This document shows positions 45,701-56,993 of a stretch of 64,000 bases of DNA, one piece after another. Source of the stretch: Alloascoidea africana (lineage: Eukaryota > Ascomycota > Alloascoideomycetes > Alloascoideales > Alloascoideaceae); NCBI GenBank assembly GCA_030581615.1, contig JAKTTT010000010.1, forward strand, positions 186,001-250,000. The letters are read 5' to 3'. Position 1 is the stretch's first letter. Each line of letters opens with the position of its first letter. A program made the position numbers and the translations under genes. The notes beneath the pieces are model-generated. The model worked only from the letters and a program-made list of their open reading frames with translations, ran no database searches and was not told the DNA's origin.

Positions 45701-48391
45701 ACAATGGGAATTTTGTAATTGGAGAAACAAGTGCATTGTATAAACGATTTGCAGAACCTGAACCTGAACGAACCGTTGATTCTATCCATGAAACCACAGC
45801 CATTGATTCTTCATCATCCAAACCATTATTATCCAAATAATCCAATAATAAAAACAATGGACGTGTCATTATAAGACTATCTGAATTTGTTCTTTCAATT
45901 CGATGTGTCCATAATGCACCAAAACCCCTTGTTTTTTCATAAATTGTGAATTCATTTGATAAAAACAATTTTGAAATGATTGCTTCAATCAATCGATTAT
46001 CTTCCAATTGATCTTGAATTTGCCATAACAATTTCACAACATCAACTTGAGAATTTCCGGAAAGTTCAATTAAATGATACCATAACAATTTTGTAATTGT
46101 TATTAAAAGATTTGTCTTTTCTGCAATTGTTAAACCAGAAGAAATACTTTTGAAAATTTTGGTCAAACCAAAGGTATAATTTGAATTTTGAACAATATTG
46201 TTATCAATTTCAAATAAAGTTGAAACCAAAAGTTCATTTTTCCAATTTTCAATAGATGGGATTTTTTCAACAATTGTTTGAAATAAATCGCCCATATAAT
46301 TCAATTCCATTGAGGATTTTTGATTTCCTTCTCCTTCTCCTTCTCCTGCTGTTGCAGTTGCTGTAAGTACAATTCTACTTGTGACTCTTGAAATTGTATT
46401 TAAAATCAATAATGAAATAGTTGCATGTTGGAAAGGAGGATTTGTCGAATCATTATTACTATTATTGTCATCATCACGTTTATAATAATCGTTGATTTTA
46501 TCCAATATTTCATCATCATTGTTAAGATCAAAATCGTTTTTTTTAGGAGCATGTTCAACGGGGATAAATGCACGTTCAGGAATCAATTCAAGAACAGTTT
46601 TTGTACATTTGAACCATTCTGGATTATTCGTTATTGAATTCCGTTTGTTTGTTAAAATGAGTAAAGATAATAGGATTAATGGTAAATGATTCACAACCAT
46701 TTCTTCATCATTAACGTTAAAATTTTGTAAAATGTAAAATAACAAGCCCAAATCCGGCTCCTCATCATCTTGTTCTCGGGATTTTTTATTGATTATAAGT
46801 TTGAAACAATCACTCCAAATATTCATTGCTTCAACACCATCGAAAAAAGATGATGCACTTTTAATAATCTCATTCATTTCTTCCTCAGTATACAATTGTT
46901 TCTCATCCAATTTTTGTAAACTTTCCATTATAGGCATTAAAACACATGGAACAATTTTACTTCCAATTTCCCATCTATCCATAAGACTTAGAGAGATTTT
47001 GAAAGGTTTTGTGATTTCTGAAACGGAGGTGATTTGACCATTATTTGAAATTTGTTTCAATAATCCATTTGTCAATGGTAAATATCCATATTTTGCAAAA
47101 TACTGTTCACATGTGAGTGAATTTGAAAATGTAGCAGAAACAGGAGTCGCAATCGGAGTCATAGTAGTCGTGGTCGCAGTGGTAACGGAGGAGGCACCGG
47201 GACCCGAAGATTCTGAATGATCTAGAGGATTTGGACCAAGTAACCAATTCCATAAACGTCTATTTAAAGACATGTCTTTTTTCAAAACTGTTGAACAACA
47301 ACTCATAACCAACAATTCCAAATTATTTGCGGATGATAAGGATTGTAAAACACCACTGTTTAAATGAAGTTTTTTCAACATTAGATCGAAAAAACCTCTT
47401 TGAACCAATAGTTGAGAATCTTGTAAACCTTTACGAAATGCAGTGATCATAAGGCCAGGGTCTGGTGAAACTGCTGCTCTTGCTTCATAAGTCAAGGAAT
47501 CCAAAATTGCCAGTTTTTGTCTTTGATTACTCCACCCATCATCGAAATGATCAGGTTCAGATTCTGAATCCTTTTGTGCAAGTGTACTGCTGCTGTTGTT
47601 GAAAGAAGGTAGTCTCCTATTTGCAAAAATCAATGCCCCTAGTCTTCTATCCTCGGACGTAATCACAACCAAGAAAAAACATTGCCAAAAATGACTATCA
47701 TCGTTAATTTTCGTTTTAAAATCATCGATCAATTGGAAAACCAGATCGAATGATTCACTTGATTCATCATCTATACCGGGCAATAACGATAATAATATCG
47801 ATTTGAGCAAGACACGTAGACATAAGGGAGGCAATTCCAAGATATATTTTCGAAATAGTTCAATTAATGGAGGTTTTACATTAATACTTGCATAGGACAT
47901 TAATGGTAATAAACCTGGAATCCATATACTTATTGATTGAGAAAGTTGTTCATGACCCAAAGTTTCGAAAATGAGATTGTAAACTTGTAATGTCTTTTGA
48001 TGAACACCACTTGGTAATGATGGATTTAAACATCTTGATAATCTTTTACCGACTTGGAAATCTGCAGGAATCCAATTTGGAATTGTTGGATCATGATTAT
48101 GATGTGTTTTCAAAGCTTTTGCCAATTTACCAAGAAATGAAATATAATCTGCCCATTCTTCAACGTTATCGAATAATGTCAGAGCTCTATCCACTGCAGC
48201 GGCGTATTTTCGATCTTTGTGATTTGTATGTTGTGCTACCCCAAAACTGTTAGTGATGATGATGATGATGATGATTTAGAGTATGTCCAAATGAAAATAC
48301 AAGACATGCCATCAATTGCCCGGTTATGCCTAAACGGCATAGGGAATTTGGAGACACCGGTTTGGGATGGGTTTGCCGAGGAGGAATCCAT
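42765..48391 (-). CDS. DOP1: Dopey-family protein Dop1
   Basis: Large endosome/late-Golgi protein that works with Mon2 and the flippase Neo1. The main exon is 48235-42765; it reads AQHTNHKDRKYAAAVDRALT then NVEEWADYISFLGKLAKALK and FQVGKRLSRCLNPSLPSGVH, the conserved Dopey N-terminus. No ATG lies in frame, so an upstream exon is needed. My best choice is 48391-48358 (MDSSSANPSQT), giving 1834 aa with GTGTCT/TAG; a GTATTT site near 48300 also keeps frame. The C-terminal Leu-rich Dopey repeats are present (LASACKLLDLLLCVGYEEFK). A CACTAAC branch site and an (ATC)n run sit in the intron. Confidence 0.9.
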
Positions 48392-48572
48392 TGACCACAG
48401 TGTCTGTGAGCTCTGGTCTCTGTGTCTGAGTCTGAGTCTGAGTCTATCTTGATGGTGAAGAGAGATGCATGGGTGAAGAGAAGTGACTGACGTGGACAAT
48501 AACCAGCCAGCCTATTAACACTAAATATGTATAGAGAATATATCATGTTAAACATTAAAGAAGGATTGGGTA

Positions 48573-49285
48573 TTACGATGTTGGTTGTTGCTTCAACGTC
48601 AGAGGAATTCTCATTTTGAACTGGTCAGCATCATCATCACTGGTGCCTTGAGGCGGCAGACGGAAACCAGCAGAGTCATCGGTTGTCAACAAATCATTCA
48701 TTGGCCTCTCCCAGAGAGATCCCAGGTCTGCCGGGGTCATGATCATTGATCATTGATCATTGCTCTGTCTCTGTCTCTCCGGGAGCCCGGCATGATCGAT
48801 GGGGCGGTCAGTTTCCTAGCCATTGGCTTGCCAAAGGAATTGATAGTGGTGGTGATCTCGTCATCACAATCAACATGGTGATCCGGATAGGCTCTACGCA
48901 AGGTATTCTAGCCCCATACGGCAGCAATCGAGCAGATCTGACAGGCGCTCCGTGCGGTTTCGCTGGTAGATACGTTGACGACGGGATTCTGTGGGAAAGT
49001 CGTACATGTATGAAGTCAACGAGCTGGTTCACGGACTGGTCTGCGGATTTGAAGCGTCGATCGGCACTGTAGATGACGTAGTCGGAGGACGTAGTCGGAG
49101 GAGTGTTCAATCAGGTCTTCAATGTAGCCGTCAAGCCGCCAAAGCCGCTGAGGTTTGTATCCCCAGGGGCTCGCCCCAGCAGCTAGACCGTGACGACCAG
49201 GTAGAAGCCGCCCACTCGGTTGGCGGCCTCGGTCGACGTCTCGAACAGGACGTGGTTTCGCTCAGTTGCGAGAAGACGGGGCTAG
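48573..49285 (-). pseudogene. GSY: Glycogen synthase relic, internally deleted
   Basis: Scattered blocks of fungal glycogen synthase occur in the correct order on the minus strand. N-terminus at 49260-49202: NHVLFETSTEAANRVGGFY. Then TNLSGFGG (49165-49141) and GYIEDLIEHSSDY in a different frame; [17 protein letters not shown] (49065-49015); [20 protein letters not shown] (48989 on); a trace of the PLSVPGSPRD region; and MTPADLGSLWE (48742 on) near the C-terminus. The jump from about residue 25 to about 500 (yeast Gsy2 numbering) removes most of both Rossmann domains. Stops and frame changes separate the blocks. No function is expected. Whether another intact GSY exists elsewhere is unknown. 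Confidence 0.85.
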
Positions 49286-50272
49286 AGAGGACTAGAGAGA
49301 AGAGGATGAGTACCCAGTGAGGCTATCTATCTATCTATCTATATGGCTATCCAGATTGATATCCAGATGGACATGGAGATGGATATCGAGATGGACATTG
49401 TGGGCCGGGCGTGGGCCAGGCGCGCTGAGAGACCCGGTATCTGCGCGTACTGTAATCAGGGCAGCCCCGGACGTGCCTCCGGGTGCCGGGTGCGGCCCAC
49501 CACATGGCGGCAAGTAGCAAAACAGATGAAACTGGCCTCAGAAGCTCGAAGCTCGAAGCTCGAAACGAGAGACGAGCATCAGAAAGCGAAGCTCGAAAAC
49601 GGCAAGGGACAGGAAAAAAACCAGAGGCAGAATCCCAGGGTCCGCGAGACAAGGGTGCCCAGGAAGCCCAGGAAGCCCAAGCTTTGCCGGGAAAATACGC
49701 CCAGAGGACCCATTTTTGCGTTTTTGGTCCTGCCATCCTTACTCTTATTCTAATTCTTAATTCTCAGCCTTGTGATTCTTATCTTGGATACTGCTCAATA
49801 GCATTCGGGCTCGCCAGGGTGTTTGCAAAGGTTTGTGTCCAGTCCCTCGGCCGCCGAACCCCCAGCGAGAGCCCGAAAGACCGAGAGACCAAGAGCCCGA
49901 AAAAGCGTGTTTCGTACCGCGGGCGGGAATGTTGAACAGCTGGAAAAGCTCTGCTGAACAGCTGCAAACAAGCGAAAAGGCAAAAAAGAAAAAGCTTCGT
50001 CCTGGCCCGTCGACGATGACGAGATCGATTTGCGGCTGGTGGGCGTGAGGATCTGGATTGGTGCTCGTCTGTTCATTTTCATTTTCTTTTTCTTTCGCCT
50101 GGTCGTGTGGCCTTTCCCTTTCCCTTTCCCTTTCCCTTTCTTCCTCTTTCTCTGGTTTCTCCTTCTCTTTCCCCATGGCCCTGGCTGTTCGCTCCCGTTG
50201 AACAACATCCACGTCCACGTCCACGTCCACCTCTCCTAGTTCTCCTAGCTCTCCTTCTTCTCGGCTCACACC
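49286..50272. other. GC-rich intergenic region upstream of AUR1 with simple repeats
   Basis: About 1 kb without a credible gene. It contains (CTAT)n at 49322-49341, tandem AGCTCGA units near 49538-49562, (CCTTTC)5 at 50111-50140 and (CACGTC)n-like repeats at 50208-50231. Long open frames here are by-products of high GC content. Confidence 0.5.
50111..50140 (+). repeat. (CCTTTC)5 hexamer repeat
   Basis: Five perfect hexamer units upstream of AUR1. Confidence 0.9.
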
Positions 50273-51790
50273 ATGCCTCCGCGCTCCCTGCTCAAAACCA
50301 TCCCCTGCCGCATCTACTCGACCCTCACAAACGGCCGCTCGCCCTGGGGCCTCGTCCGCAACTTTGCAAAAAACTTCTCTCTCATCTTCCTCTGGCTCTT
50401 CATCTTCAAAAACGCCGGCGTGATCCCCACAGAATGGCGTCCGCACATCTTCGTCAGCCTGATACCGGCCCTCGAGTCTCTCGTCTTCGAGGGCTTTTCC
50501 GGCCTGCTCTTTGGCGCCCTCATCACCGCAGCAGGCTGTCTGCTGGCCCTCTTCATCCGCTCGTCCCTGCCCGCAACCAAAGCCCTCCCCCAGTCCCATC
50601 AAAACAAGACGACCTGGCTCAAAATGCTGCCCTTTGCCCTCGTCTGGCTCTATCTCAACCTGGACCACTTCTTCTCCACTGAAAACTACTACACCCCGGC
50701 CCTGGACATCGCCGCCTGGCTGTCCTACGTGCTCGGCCACATCACGGCCCCCATCGTCACCGCCGTCTACCTCTATCTCTTCTGTCCACCAGGCATATGC
50801 GGCCTGTTCGGCCTCGCCCTGGGTCTCCAGAACCTCATGGGCGTCTTCACCCATCTCGTCTTCCCGAACGCTCCCCCTTGGTATAACGAGCTCTACGGTG
50901 ACATGCCTGGTAATTACTCCATGCCCGGGTACGCTGCTGGACTCACAAGAGTCGACCTGGCCCTGGGCACCCATCTCAACTCAAAGGGCTTCCACATGAG
51001 CCCCATAGTCTTTGGCGCAGTCCCTAGTCTCCATTCCGCCTTTGTCTGTATGATTTTCTTGTTCCTGGTCAGATACGATAATTGGAAACTCAACATTACA
51101 ATCGCTACAATCTATCTCAACTGGCAGTGGTGGGCAACCATGTATCTTAGCCATCACTACCGGATCGACCTCATTGTGGGCCTTGCCTATTCCCTAATCT
51201 CCTATTCCATCTTCTTACCGAAACTGGTCCGTAAAGAACAAAGTTTTTTATCGGATTCTCAGGCTAAAACTGGTGGAATGAGGTTGTTTGCTGGCACCTT
51301 TTTAGAACCTTTTTTCAACTCTTTGGGTTATCTTTCAAATAGATACGTTTACATCCGTGATGACGAGGAACAGCAACATGCTCATGAATATTCCTACCCT
51401 GATGGTGATGTCTATATCAACATGACAAGCGCTGTACAGTTTTCCTCATCATCTGCAACTTTGGCAGGATATGATGAAACATCAAGTACAAATAAAAATG
51501 TAAATACAAAGGATCAGCGGCGGCAACAACAAAACTATAATAATAATACTAGTGATGATGATGATGATGATCTGACGTGGTCTAAAGGAGCAACACAAAA
51601 AAATGAACTTTCATTGGGTATCTATTCAAATTCAAATTCAAGTGATATTAACCTTATGGAGAGACAAATCATAAGTTCAAGTTCTCTTTTCGGTTCAGAT
51701 ACTGAAAATGAAAATGAAAATGAAAATGAAAGTGGAAGTGGATCATCTTTTTCAGATTCAAATACGAAAACAAATCAACCCAAATTTTGA
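50273..51790 (+). CDS. AUR1: Inositol phosphorylceramide synthase catalytic subunit
   Basis: Golgi enzyme that moves phosphoinositol from PI to ceramide; target of aureobasidin A. Single exon, 505 aa (yeast 401). Several membrane helices; the lipid-phosphatase-like active site is visible in GAVPSLHSAFVCMIFLFL and MYLSHHYRIDLIVGLAYSL, which hold the catalytic His, His and Asp. The upstream LGLQNLMGVFTHLVFPNAPP motif is Aur1-specific. From about residue 310 the protein becomes a low-complexity tail with Asp, Asn, Gln and ENENE runs, about 190 aa, longer than usual. Codon usage shifts from GC-rich to AT-rich near 51240. Confidence 0.95.
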   Translation: MPPRSLLKTIPCRIYSTLTNGRSPWGLVRNFAKNFSLIFLWLFIFKNAGVIPTEWRPHIFVSLIPALESLVFEGFSGLLFGALITAAGCLLALFIRSSLPATKALPQSHQNKTTWLKMLPFALVWLYLNLDHFFSTENYYTPALDIAAWLSYVLGHITAPIVTAVYLYLFCPPGICGLFGLALGLQNLMGVFTHLVFPNAPPWYNELYGDMPGNYSMPGYAAGLTRVDLALGTHLNSKGFHMSPIVFGAVPSLHSAFVCMIFLFLVRYDNWKLNITIATIYLNWQWWATMYLSHHYRIDLIVGLAYSLISYSIFLPKLVRKEQSFLSDSQAKTGGMRLFAGTFLEPFFNSLGYLSNRYVYIRDDEEQQHAHEYSYPDGDVYINMTSAVQFSSSSATLAGYDETSSTNKNVNTKDQRRQQQNYNNNTSDDDDDDLTWSKGATQKNELSLGIYSNSNSSDINLMERQIISSSSLFGSDTENENENENESGSGSSFSDSNTKTNQPKF

Positions 51791-52756
51791 TTCCCTCATT
51801 CTTCTTCCATCAATCTCATCATCGTCATCATTTGTTATTGATTTTTTGGACCACTCTCCCCCCTCCTCATAATCTAATCTAATCAATCCATAATCAGCAT
51901 TATCCATAGCTAGATCTATATATCTTTTTTTCTTTGCATTCTGTACATGCAGAACCATTAATACCTGTGTTGTTTTTTTTGGTTTTTTTTTTGGTAGTTT
52001 TGTTTTATCCCACATTCATTCATTCATACATTCATTCTATCAAACAAAAACAAAAAAGAAATTTTAAAAACTATCTATTAGGTCTCTCGTAATAGTGGCA
52101 ATACATGTATGTTACAATGAAAAAAAAAAAAAATGGAAACATGTGGTGCAGATGATGAGAAACATGGCTTAGACAAAAACCATAAAGAAAAAAAATCTCA
52201 AAAAAATGTGAAAAAGCTAAAGCAATAGCAAAAGCAAAAAAAGAAACAAATATGATAATGATAATGCCTTTTCTTTTCTTGGCTTGTCCCGTTTTAACCT
52301 CCTTGGGGGGTCTTGGCCTTTTTCATCTTGACTTAAGCTAACTAACTTACCGTGACGTAATCTTGCTCACCCCAACTTCATCAATTCATCCTCATATTCA
52401 TATTCATATTCATATTCATCCTCTTTATCGTCGTCATTCAATGACGCTAAAAGACTAGAAAAGAAACTTTTCCAAATTTCTTTTTTTGGTGGAGAAGGGA
52501 AATTGGAAATTGGAAATTGGAAATTGAAATTTTTGGCTTTGGGTCCCTTTGGTCCCTTGATAGCTTAATTCTTCATTTGCTCTTTACTACAATACTACTA
52601 CTACACTCTTCTAAAAAACTTTTTTCAAAATTTCTTGTTAAACTCCAAATTAATTACATCTCAAAACAAAGTCAAAAAAAAAAAGAGCATAAAAATATCC
52701 AGATCAGATCATTTGTGAATCTTCTTTTTTGTTGTACACTACACGGATCATTCCAT
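51791..52756. other. Convergent intergenic region, AUR1 / HSP70
   Basis: 966 bases, AT-rich with many homopolymer runs. Includes (ATTCAT)n near 52393-52420 and four AAATTGG units at 52500-52526. No gene recognised. Confidence 0.5.
52500..52526 (+). repeat. AAATTGG tandem repeat
   Basis: About four 7-bp units. Confidence 0.85.
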
Positions 52757-54736
52757 TTAATCCACTTCCTCCACCGTGGGACCATCTGCTCCACCGCCAG
52801 GAGCACTTGCACCACCACCTGGAGCACCACCGGGGAATCCACCTGGTGCTCCACCTGGGAATCCGCCTGGTGCTCCTCCGGGAACTCCACCGGGTGCACC
52901 ACCATCCTGATAGAACTTCATCATGATTGGATTTGCAACCCCTTCCAATTCCTTCTGCTTATCACCAAACTCCTCTGTTGTAGCGGTTTGGTTATCATCA
53001 AGCCATGCAATTGCATCATCAATCTCTTTCTCCAATTTGGTTCGTTCCTCTTCTCCCACCTTCTCCTTAAACTTGTCCTCGGATAATGTATTCTTGAGCG
53101 AATAGGCATACGATTCAAGTCCATTCTTGGCAGAAATACGGGATGCTTCTTTATCATCCTCTTCTTTGTACTTCTCCGCCTCGGAAACCATTCTCTCAAT
53201 GTCTTCCTTTGATAGACGACCCTTGTCATTTGTAATTGTAATCTTGTTGGATTTACCTGTTCCCTTCTCAACTGCAGAAACGTTCAAAATACCGTTTGCA
53301 TCAATGTCAAAAGTGACCTCGATCTGGGGAACACCACGAGGAGCAGGTGGGATACCAGAAAGCTCAAATTTACCCAACAAGTTGTTGTCCTTGGTTCGAG
53401 CACGCTCACCTTCAAAGACCTGGATCAATACTCCCGGTTGATTATCCGCGTATGTAGAAAAAGTCTCCGATTTCTTGGTAGGGATTGTGCTGTTTCTGGG
53501 GATCAGTTTGGTCATAACACCACCTGCAGTCTCGATACCGAGAGACAATGGCGCAACATCGAGAAGAAGTAGGTCCTGGGTCTTGGAAGATGTGTCACCG
53601 GTCAAGATCGCTGCCTGGACCGCAGCACCGTAAGCAACCGCCTCATCAGGGTTGATTGATCGGTTAGGTTCCTTCCCGTTGAAATAATCAGAAACCAATT
53701 TTTGTACCTTGGGGATACGAGTGGAACCACCAACAAGTACAATTTCATGAACAGATGACTTGTCAATCTTGGAATCCCTTAAAACTTTTTCAACAGGATC
53801 CAAAGTTGAGCGGAACAAATCCTGACACAATTCTTCAAATCTGGCTCTTGTGATTGAGGTGTAAAAATCAATTCCTTCGAAAAGAGAATCAATTTCAACA
53901 GAGGTTTGTGCAGATGATGATAGAGTTCTCTTGGCACGTTCACAAGCGGTTCTCAATCTTCTAAGAGCTCTTTGATTCGTAGACAAATCCTTCTTGTTCT
54001 TTCTCTTGAACTCGTTAACAAAATGATTAACCAATCTGTTATCAAAATCTTCACCACCCAAATGTGTATCTCCTGCAGTGGCCTTAACTTCAAAGATACC
54101 ATCCTCAATTGAAAGTAGAGAAACATCAAAAGTACCACCACCAAGATCAAAAATCAAAACATTCTTCTCGCCTTCATCCTTCTTGTCCAAACCGTACGCA
54201 ATTGCAGCGGCTGTGGGTTCATTGATGATTCTCAAAACGTTGACTCCGGCAATGAGACCGGCGTCTTTAGTGGCCTGACGTTGAGAATCGTTAAAGTAAG
54301 CAGGAACAGTGATTACCGCATCGGTGACTTTAGAACCCAAAAAGTTTTCAGCGGTTTCCTTCATCTTGGTCAAAATCATTGAAGAAATCTCTTCTGGAGT
54401 AAACGTTTTGGTCTCGCCTTTAAACTCAACCTGAATATTTGGCTTTCCAGATTTGTCAATAATTTTGAAAGGGAAATGTTTAGCATCACCTTGAACTTCC
54501 GGATCATTAAACTTTCGTCCAATTAATCGCTTAGCATCAAAAACTGTATTAGCAGGATTCATAGCTGCTTGATTCTTGGCTGCATCTCCAATTAATCGTT
54601 CTGTATCGGTAAATGCAACAAATGATGGAGTTGTACGGTTGCCCTGGTCATTTGCAATGATTTCAACTCGATCATTGGCAAAATGTGCAACACATGAATA
54701 GGTTGTACCCAAATCAATTCCAACGGATTTGCTCAT
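52757..54736 (-). CDS. SSA: Cytosolic HSP70 (SSA type)
   Basis: Cytosolic chaperone ATPase. Single exon, 659 aa. Seen: [20 protein letters not shown], the second signature [19 protein letters not shown], third signature [20 protein letters not shown], linker region [20 protein letters not shown], and the C-terminal EEVD tail that binds TPR co-chaperones. The C-terminal lid ends in repeated GGAPGG/GGFPGG units. Highly conserved and intact. No ER (HDEL) or mitochondrial signal. The promoter has a TATAAAAG box and a GAATCTTC heat-shock-type element. Confidence 0.97.
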   Translation of the reverse strand: MSKSVGIDLGTTYSCVAHFANDRVEIIANDQGNRTTPSFVAFTDTERLIGDAAKNQAAMNPANTVFDAKRLIGRKFNDPEVQGDAKHFPFKIIDKSGKPNIQVEFKGETKTFTPEEISSMILTKMKETAENFLGSKVTDAVITVPAYFNDSQRQATKDAGLIAGVNVLRIINEPTAAAIAYGLDKKDEGEKNVLIFDLGGGTFDVSLLSIEDGIFEVKATAGDTHLGGEDFDNRLVNHFVNEFKRKNKKDLSTNQRALRRLRTACERAKRTLSSSAQTSVEIDSLFEGIDFYTSITRARFEELCQDLFRSTLDPVEKVLRDSKIDKSSVHEIVLVGGSTRIPKVQKLVSDYFNGKEPNRSINPDEAVAYGAAVQAAILTGDTSSKTQDLLLLDVAPLSLGIETAGGVMTKLIPRNSTIPTKKSETFSTYADNQPGVLIQVFEGERARTKDNNLLGKFELSGIPPAPRGVPQIEVTFDIDANGILNVSAVEKGTGKSNKITITNDKGRLSKEDIERMVSEAEKYKEEDDKEASRISAKNGLESYAYSLKNTLSEDKFKEKVGEEERTKLEKEIDDAIAWLDDNQTATTEEFGDKQKELEGVANPIMMKFYQDGGAPGGVPGGAPGGFPGGAPGGFPGGAPGGGASAPGGGADGPTVEEVD

Positions 54737-55939
54737 ATTTGTATGTGTGAATGTACAGAAGTAATAATATAAGAGAGAATAAAAATAGAAAGATGAGGGA
54801 GGATTGACAAGAAGAAAAGAAAATAAACGGAAAAGTAGTTCGCTTTTATACCCCGGAACCCACGTTCCGAATCTTCGACCGTTTTCGACGCACGGAAGGT
54901 GGAAGAAAATTATAGAGGTCTGTGTGGGTGTATGGGTTTATCCCCCCCTTCGGGGCTTAAAACGGCAGATTGCCGTATTGGGCCAAAAACAAAAACACAG
55001 GGCACGTGAGCTTCACACAGTAAAGTTTAACATGAAATACAAAATCATGAGGTATGGAAGGAACTGGAAGTTGGAATATATAATTGCATCATAGAATCTG
55101 GTTGCAGATGTCGGTCTGAGTTGGTATTCTTTATTGGTATAAAGTATGTGTTTTCTACGGTCTGCTATTTTTCCAATAGCAGGGTAGACAGCATGTGTTT
55201 TCCGTGTAAGTTTAGCTCTCATAATCTTCCAAAGGTTGAAATTTTTTGTTGTTTTTCTCTCTTGGGAATAACAACCAACCTTATGTGAAGTGTCACCAGT
55301 TGGATAAGTTTTGCTGGAATCGAGTTTTCAAAAGCAGATTTTACCAGGAGGACATTCGAGAATATCTGCCAAAATTTCGCTTCTTGGTTGAAACAACAAG
55401 TTGAATCAAATAAATGAAAGCAACATTATCACAATCGGTACATATTCATAATGGCGCTGATTTTAGTTAGAAAGTGGAATTGATATGAAAAGGGAGATAT
55501 CCTCCTTTAAGCGCGTCTACGAATCACGGGGATACAGACAACCAACTTTTACAGTTTCGTTCTTATTCTTTTCATATCAATACTTTATCTATGGGGCCGA
55601 AGCAAACGTTTGAAACAATATATCTTTTTTTTTTTGATACTTGTTAAAATTCGCCCAGCTTTGCTTCTGATGAAACGCTTTCCGTGCCACAAATAGGGAG
55701 AAATACAATTACAAGTATTTGCTGAAAATGCGATGGACCCAACACACAGTAGAATTGTATTAAAGATTTTTTTGATGTGGAGTACAGTTACCCAAAAGTG
55801 CCAAGAGGTACTTGATCAGCTGGCTGAATGCGATCTCACAGAATCGTCAATATGATTAACATATAAGACCCAGCTATTTTTCAGAAAGGAGGTCTTTTTC
55901 TCTAGACAGAATTGTACAGGCATATACCCTTTGCCCATC
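54737..55939. other. HSP70 upstream region without genes
   Basis: About 1.2 kb. Holds the HSP70 promoter and, at about 54960-55010, a module with TTGGGCCAAAAAC and CACGTGA that recurs near 56870-56920. The rest, about 55020-55940, shows no gene. Confidence 0.45.
54843..54876 (-). promoter_or_regulatory. HSP70 promoter: TATA box and heat-shock-type element
   Basis: TATAAAAG on the minus strand (54843-54850), 107-114 bases upstream of the HSP70 start, and GAATCTTC (54869-54876), the nGAAnnTTCn unit of a heat shock element, with further GAA/TTC units nearby. Role inferred. Confidence 0.6.
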
Positions 55940-56300
55940 CTCGATCAGACTCTGCTTTCTACTCGGGATCTTCTTTACGTTCGCGTCCTACAATTTCCCT
56001 ACAAGATTGATGCTTCCAAAGAAGCCCTTGCAAACACTTTGGCTGTACGTAAGTACATCTAGCAGCACTACAATGCTGTCAACCCTCCGTCTTCTCGACC
56101 TCTCCAAAAAGGCGAGTTGATCCTTCTCTTTGATTCAGTTCGAGGTAAGCCAGAGGAGCATAAACTCAAAGACCGCTGGTTGGGACCTTACATCATTTTC
56201 TAGCAGTAAACGGCAATGACACCTACAAATTGCCCGAACTAAATGGAGTTCCTATGGAGAAATCCCGTACCGGGATTCATCTTAAGCTTTTCTAGTCAGT
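55940..56300 (+). mobile_element. Ty3/gypsy-type retrotransposon fossil (integrase C-terminal part)
   Basis: A broken remnant of the pol 3' end. The recognisable part resembles the C-terminal GPY/F module of Ty3/gypsy integrases, including RWLGPY. No gag, protease, reverse transcriptase or clear terminal repeats were identified. It carries several breaks and looks old. Edges are approximate; flanking sequence to about 56850 may include further decayed element DNA. Confidence 0.6.
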
Positions 56301-56993
56301 TGATTCGCCCTCAATACATAAGAGTCTTCGTCAATCTGAACCTGGTCGCGTCACTACCTTTGATGGAAAATAGATTAACACATCCATGGTTTGATTCTTC
56401 TCCAGTTTGTTCTTCTTTTTGCCTTCGCTTTTGCCGCCTTTAAATTCTTCCTAAATTTTCCTTCAATTTCTCTAACTTGTGACTCTTCATATTCCTACTT
56501 GAACCCTCATATTCCCTTATTACCTTCCAATACGCGCTTTGTCTTCCTTTATACTTCTCTGCCTTTGTTCTCTTTCCTCAGTTTCAGTAATTTCAGTCAG
56601 CGTCGTGTGCTGCTGACCACTGATGTTTGGAGGCTAGTTTGGTGTCGTGTGGCCCTGACTGTTTTGAGCACTCCATAGGTTAGATGCCTGACCAGTCGAT
56701 AGAGTTTGTTTCCTTGGTTTGAGTGTTAATTGGTAGTTCGTTCAGTTCAGTGCGCTTTTCCTCGTTTCCCCCATCTTTTAGTTGCTCTGGCCATAGCCTT
56801 CAGGACATAGTTCCTAGCTTTTGGCTTTCTCTGCCGACAGTTCTTCTAGGTTAGCTGTCATGTATTCGAAAACAGCATACTTCCGCATTGGGCCAAAACC
56901 AAAACATATGCACGTGACGATGTTTGGGATGGAAAGTAGAGTTTTTAACGCTGCCAACAGCGTGTTTTTTGCACATAGTAATAACAGCTAGAG
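56300..56993. other. Region between retroelement fossil and the next gene
   Basis: About 700 pyrimidine-rich bases with no gene. Near its right end lies the second TTGGGCCAAAA/CACGTGA module (56873-56917), about 80 bases before the next start codon. Confidence 0.4.

Noticed and set aside
49757-50974. 405-codon minus-strand open frame
   Set aside because: It is antisense to AUR1 and its leader, Glu/Gly-rich because of GC-rich DNA, and shows no family sequence.
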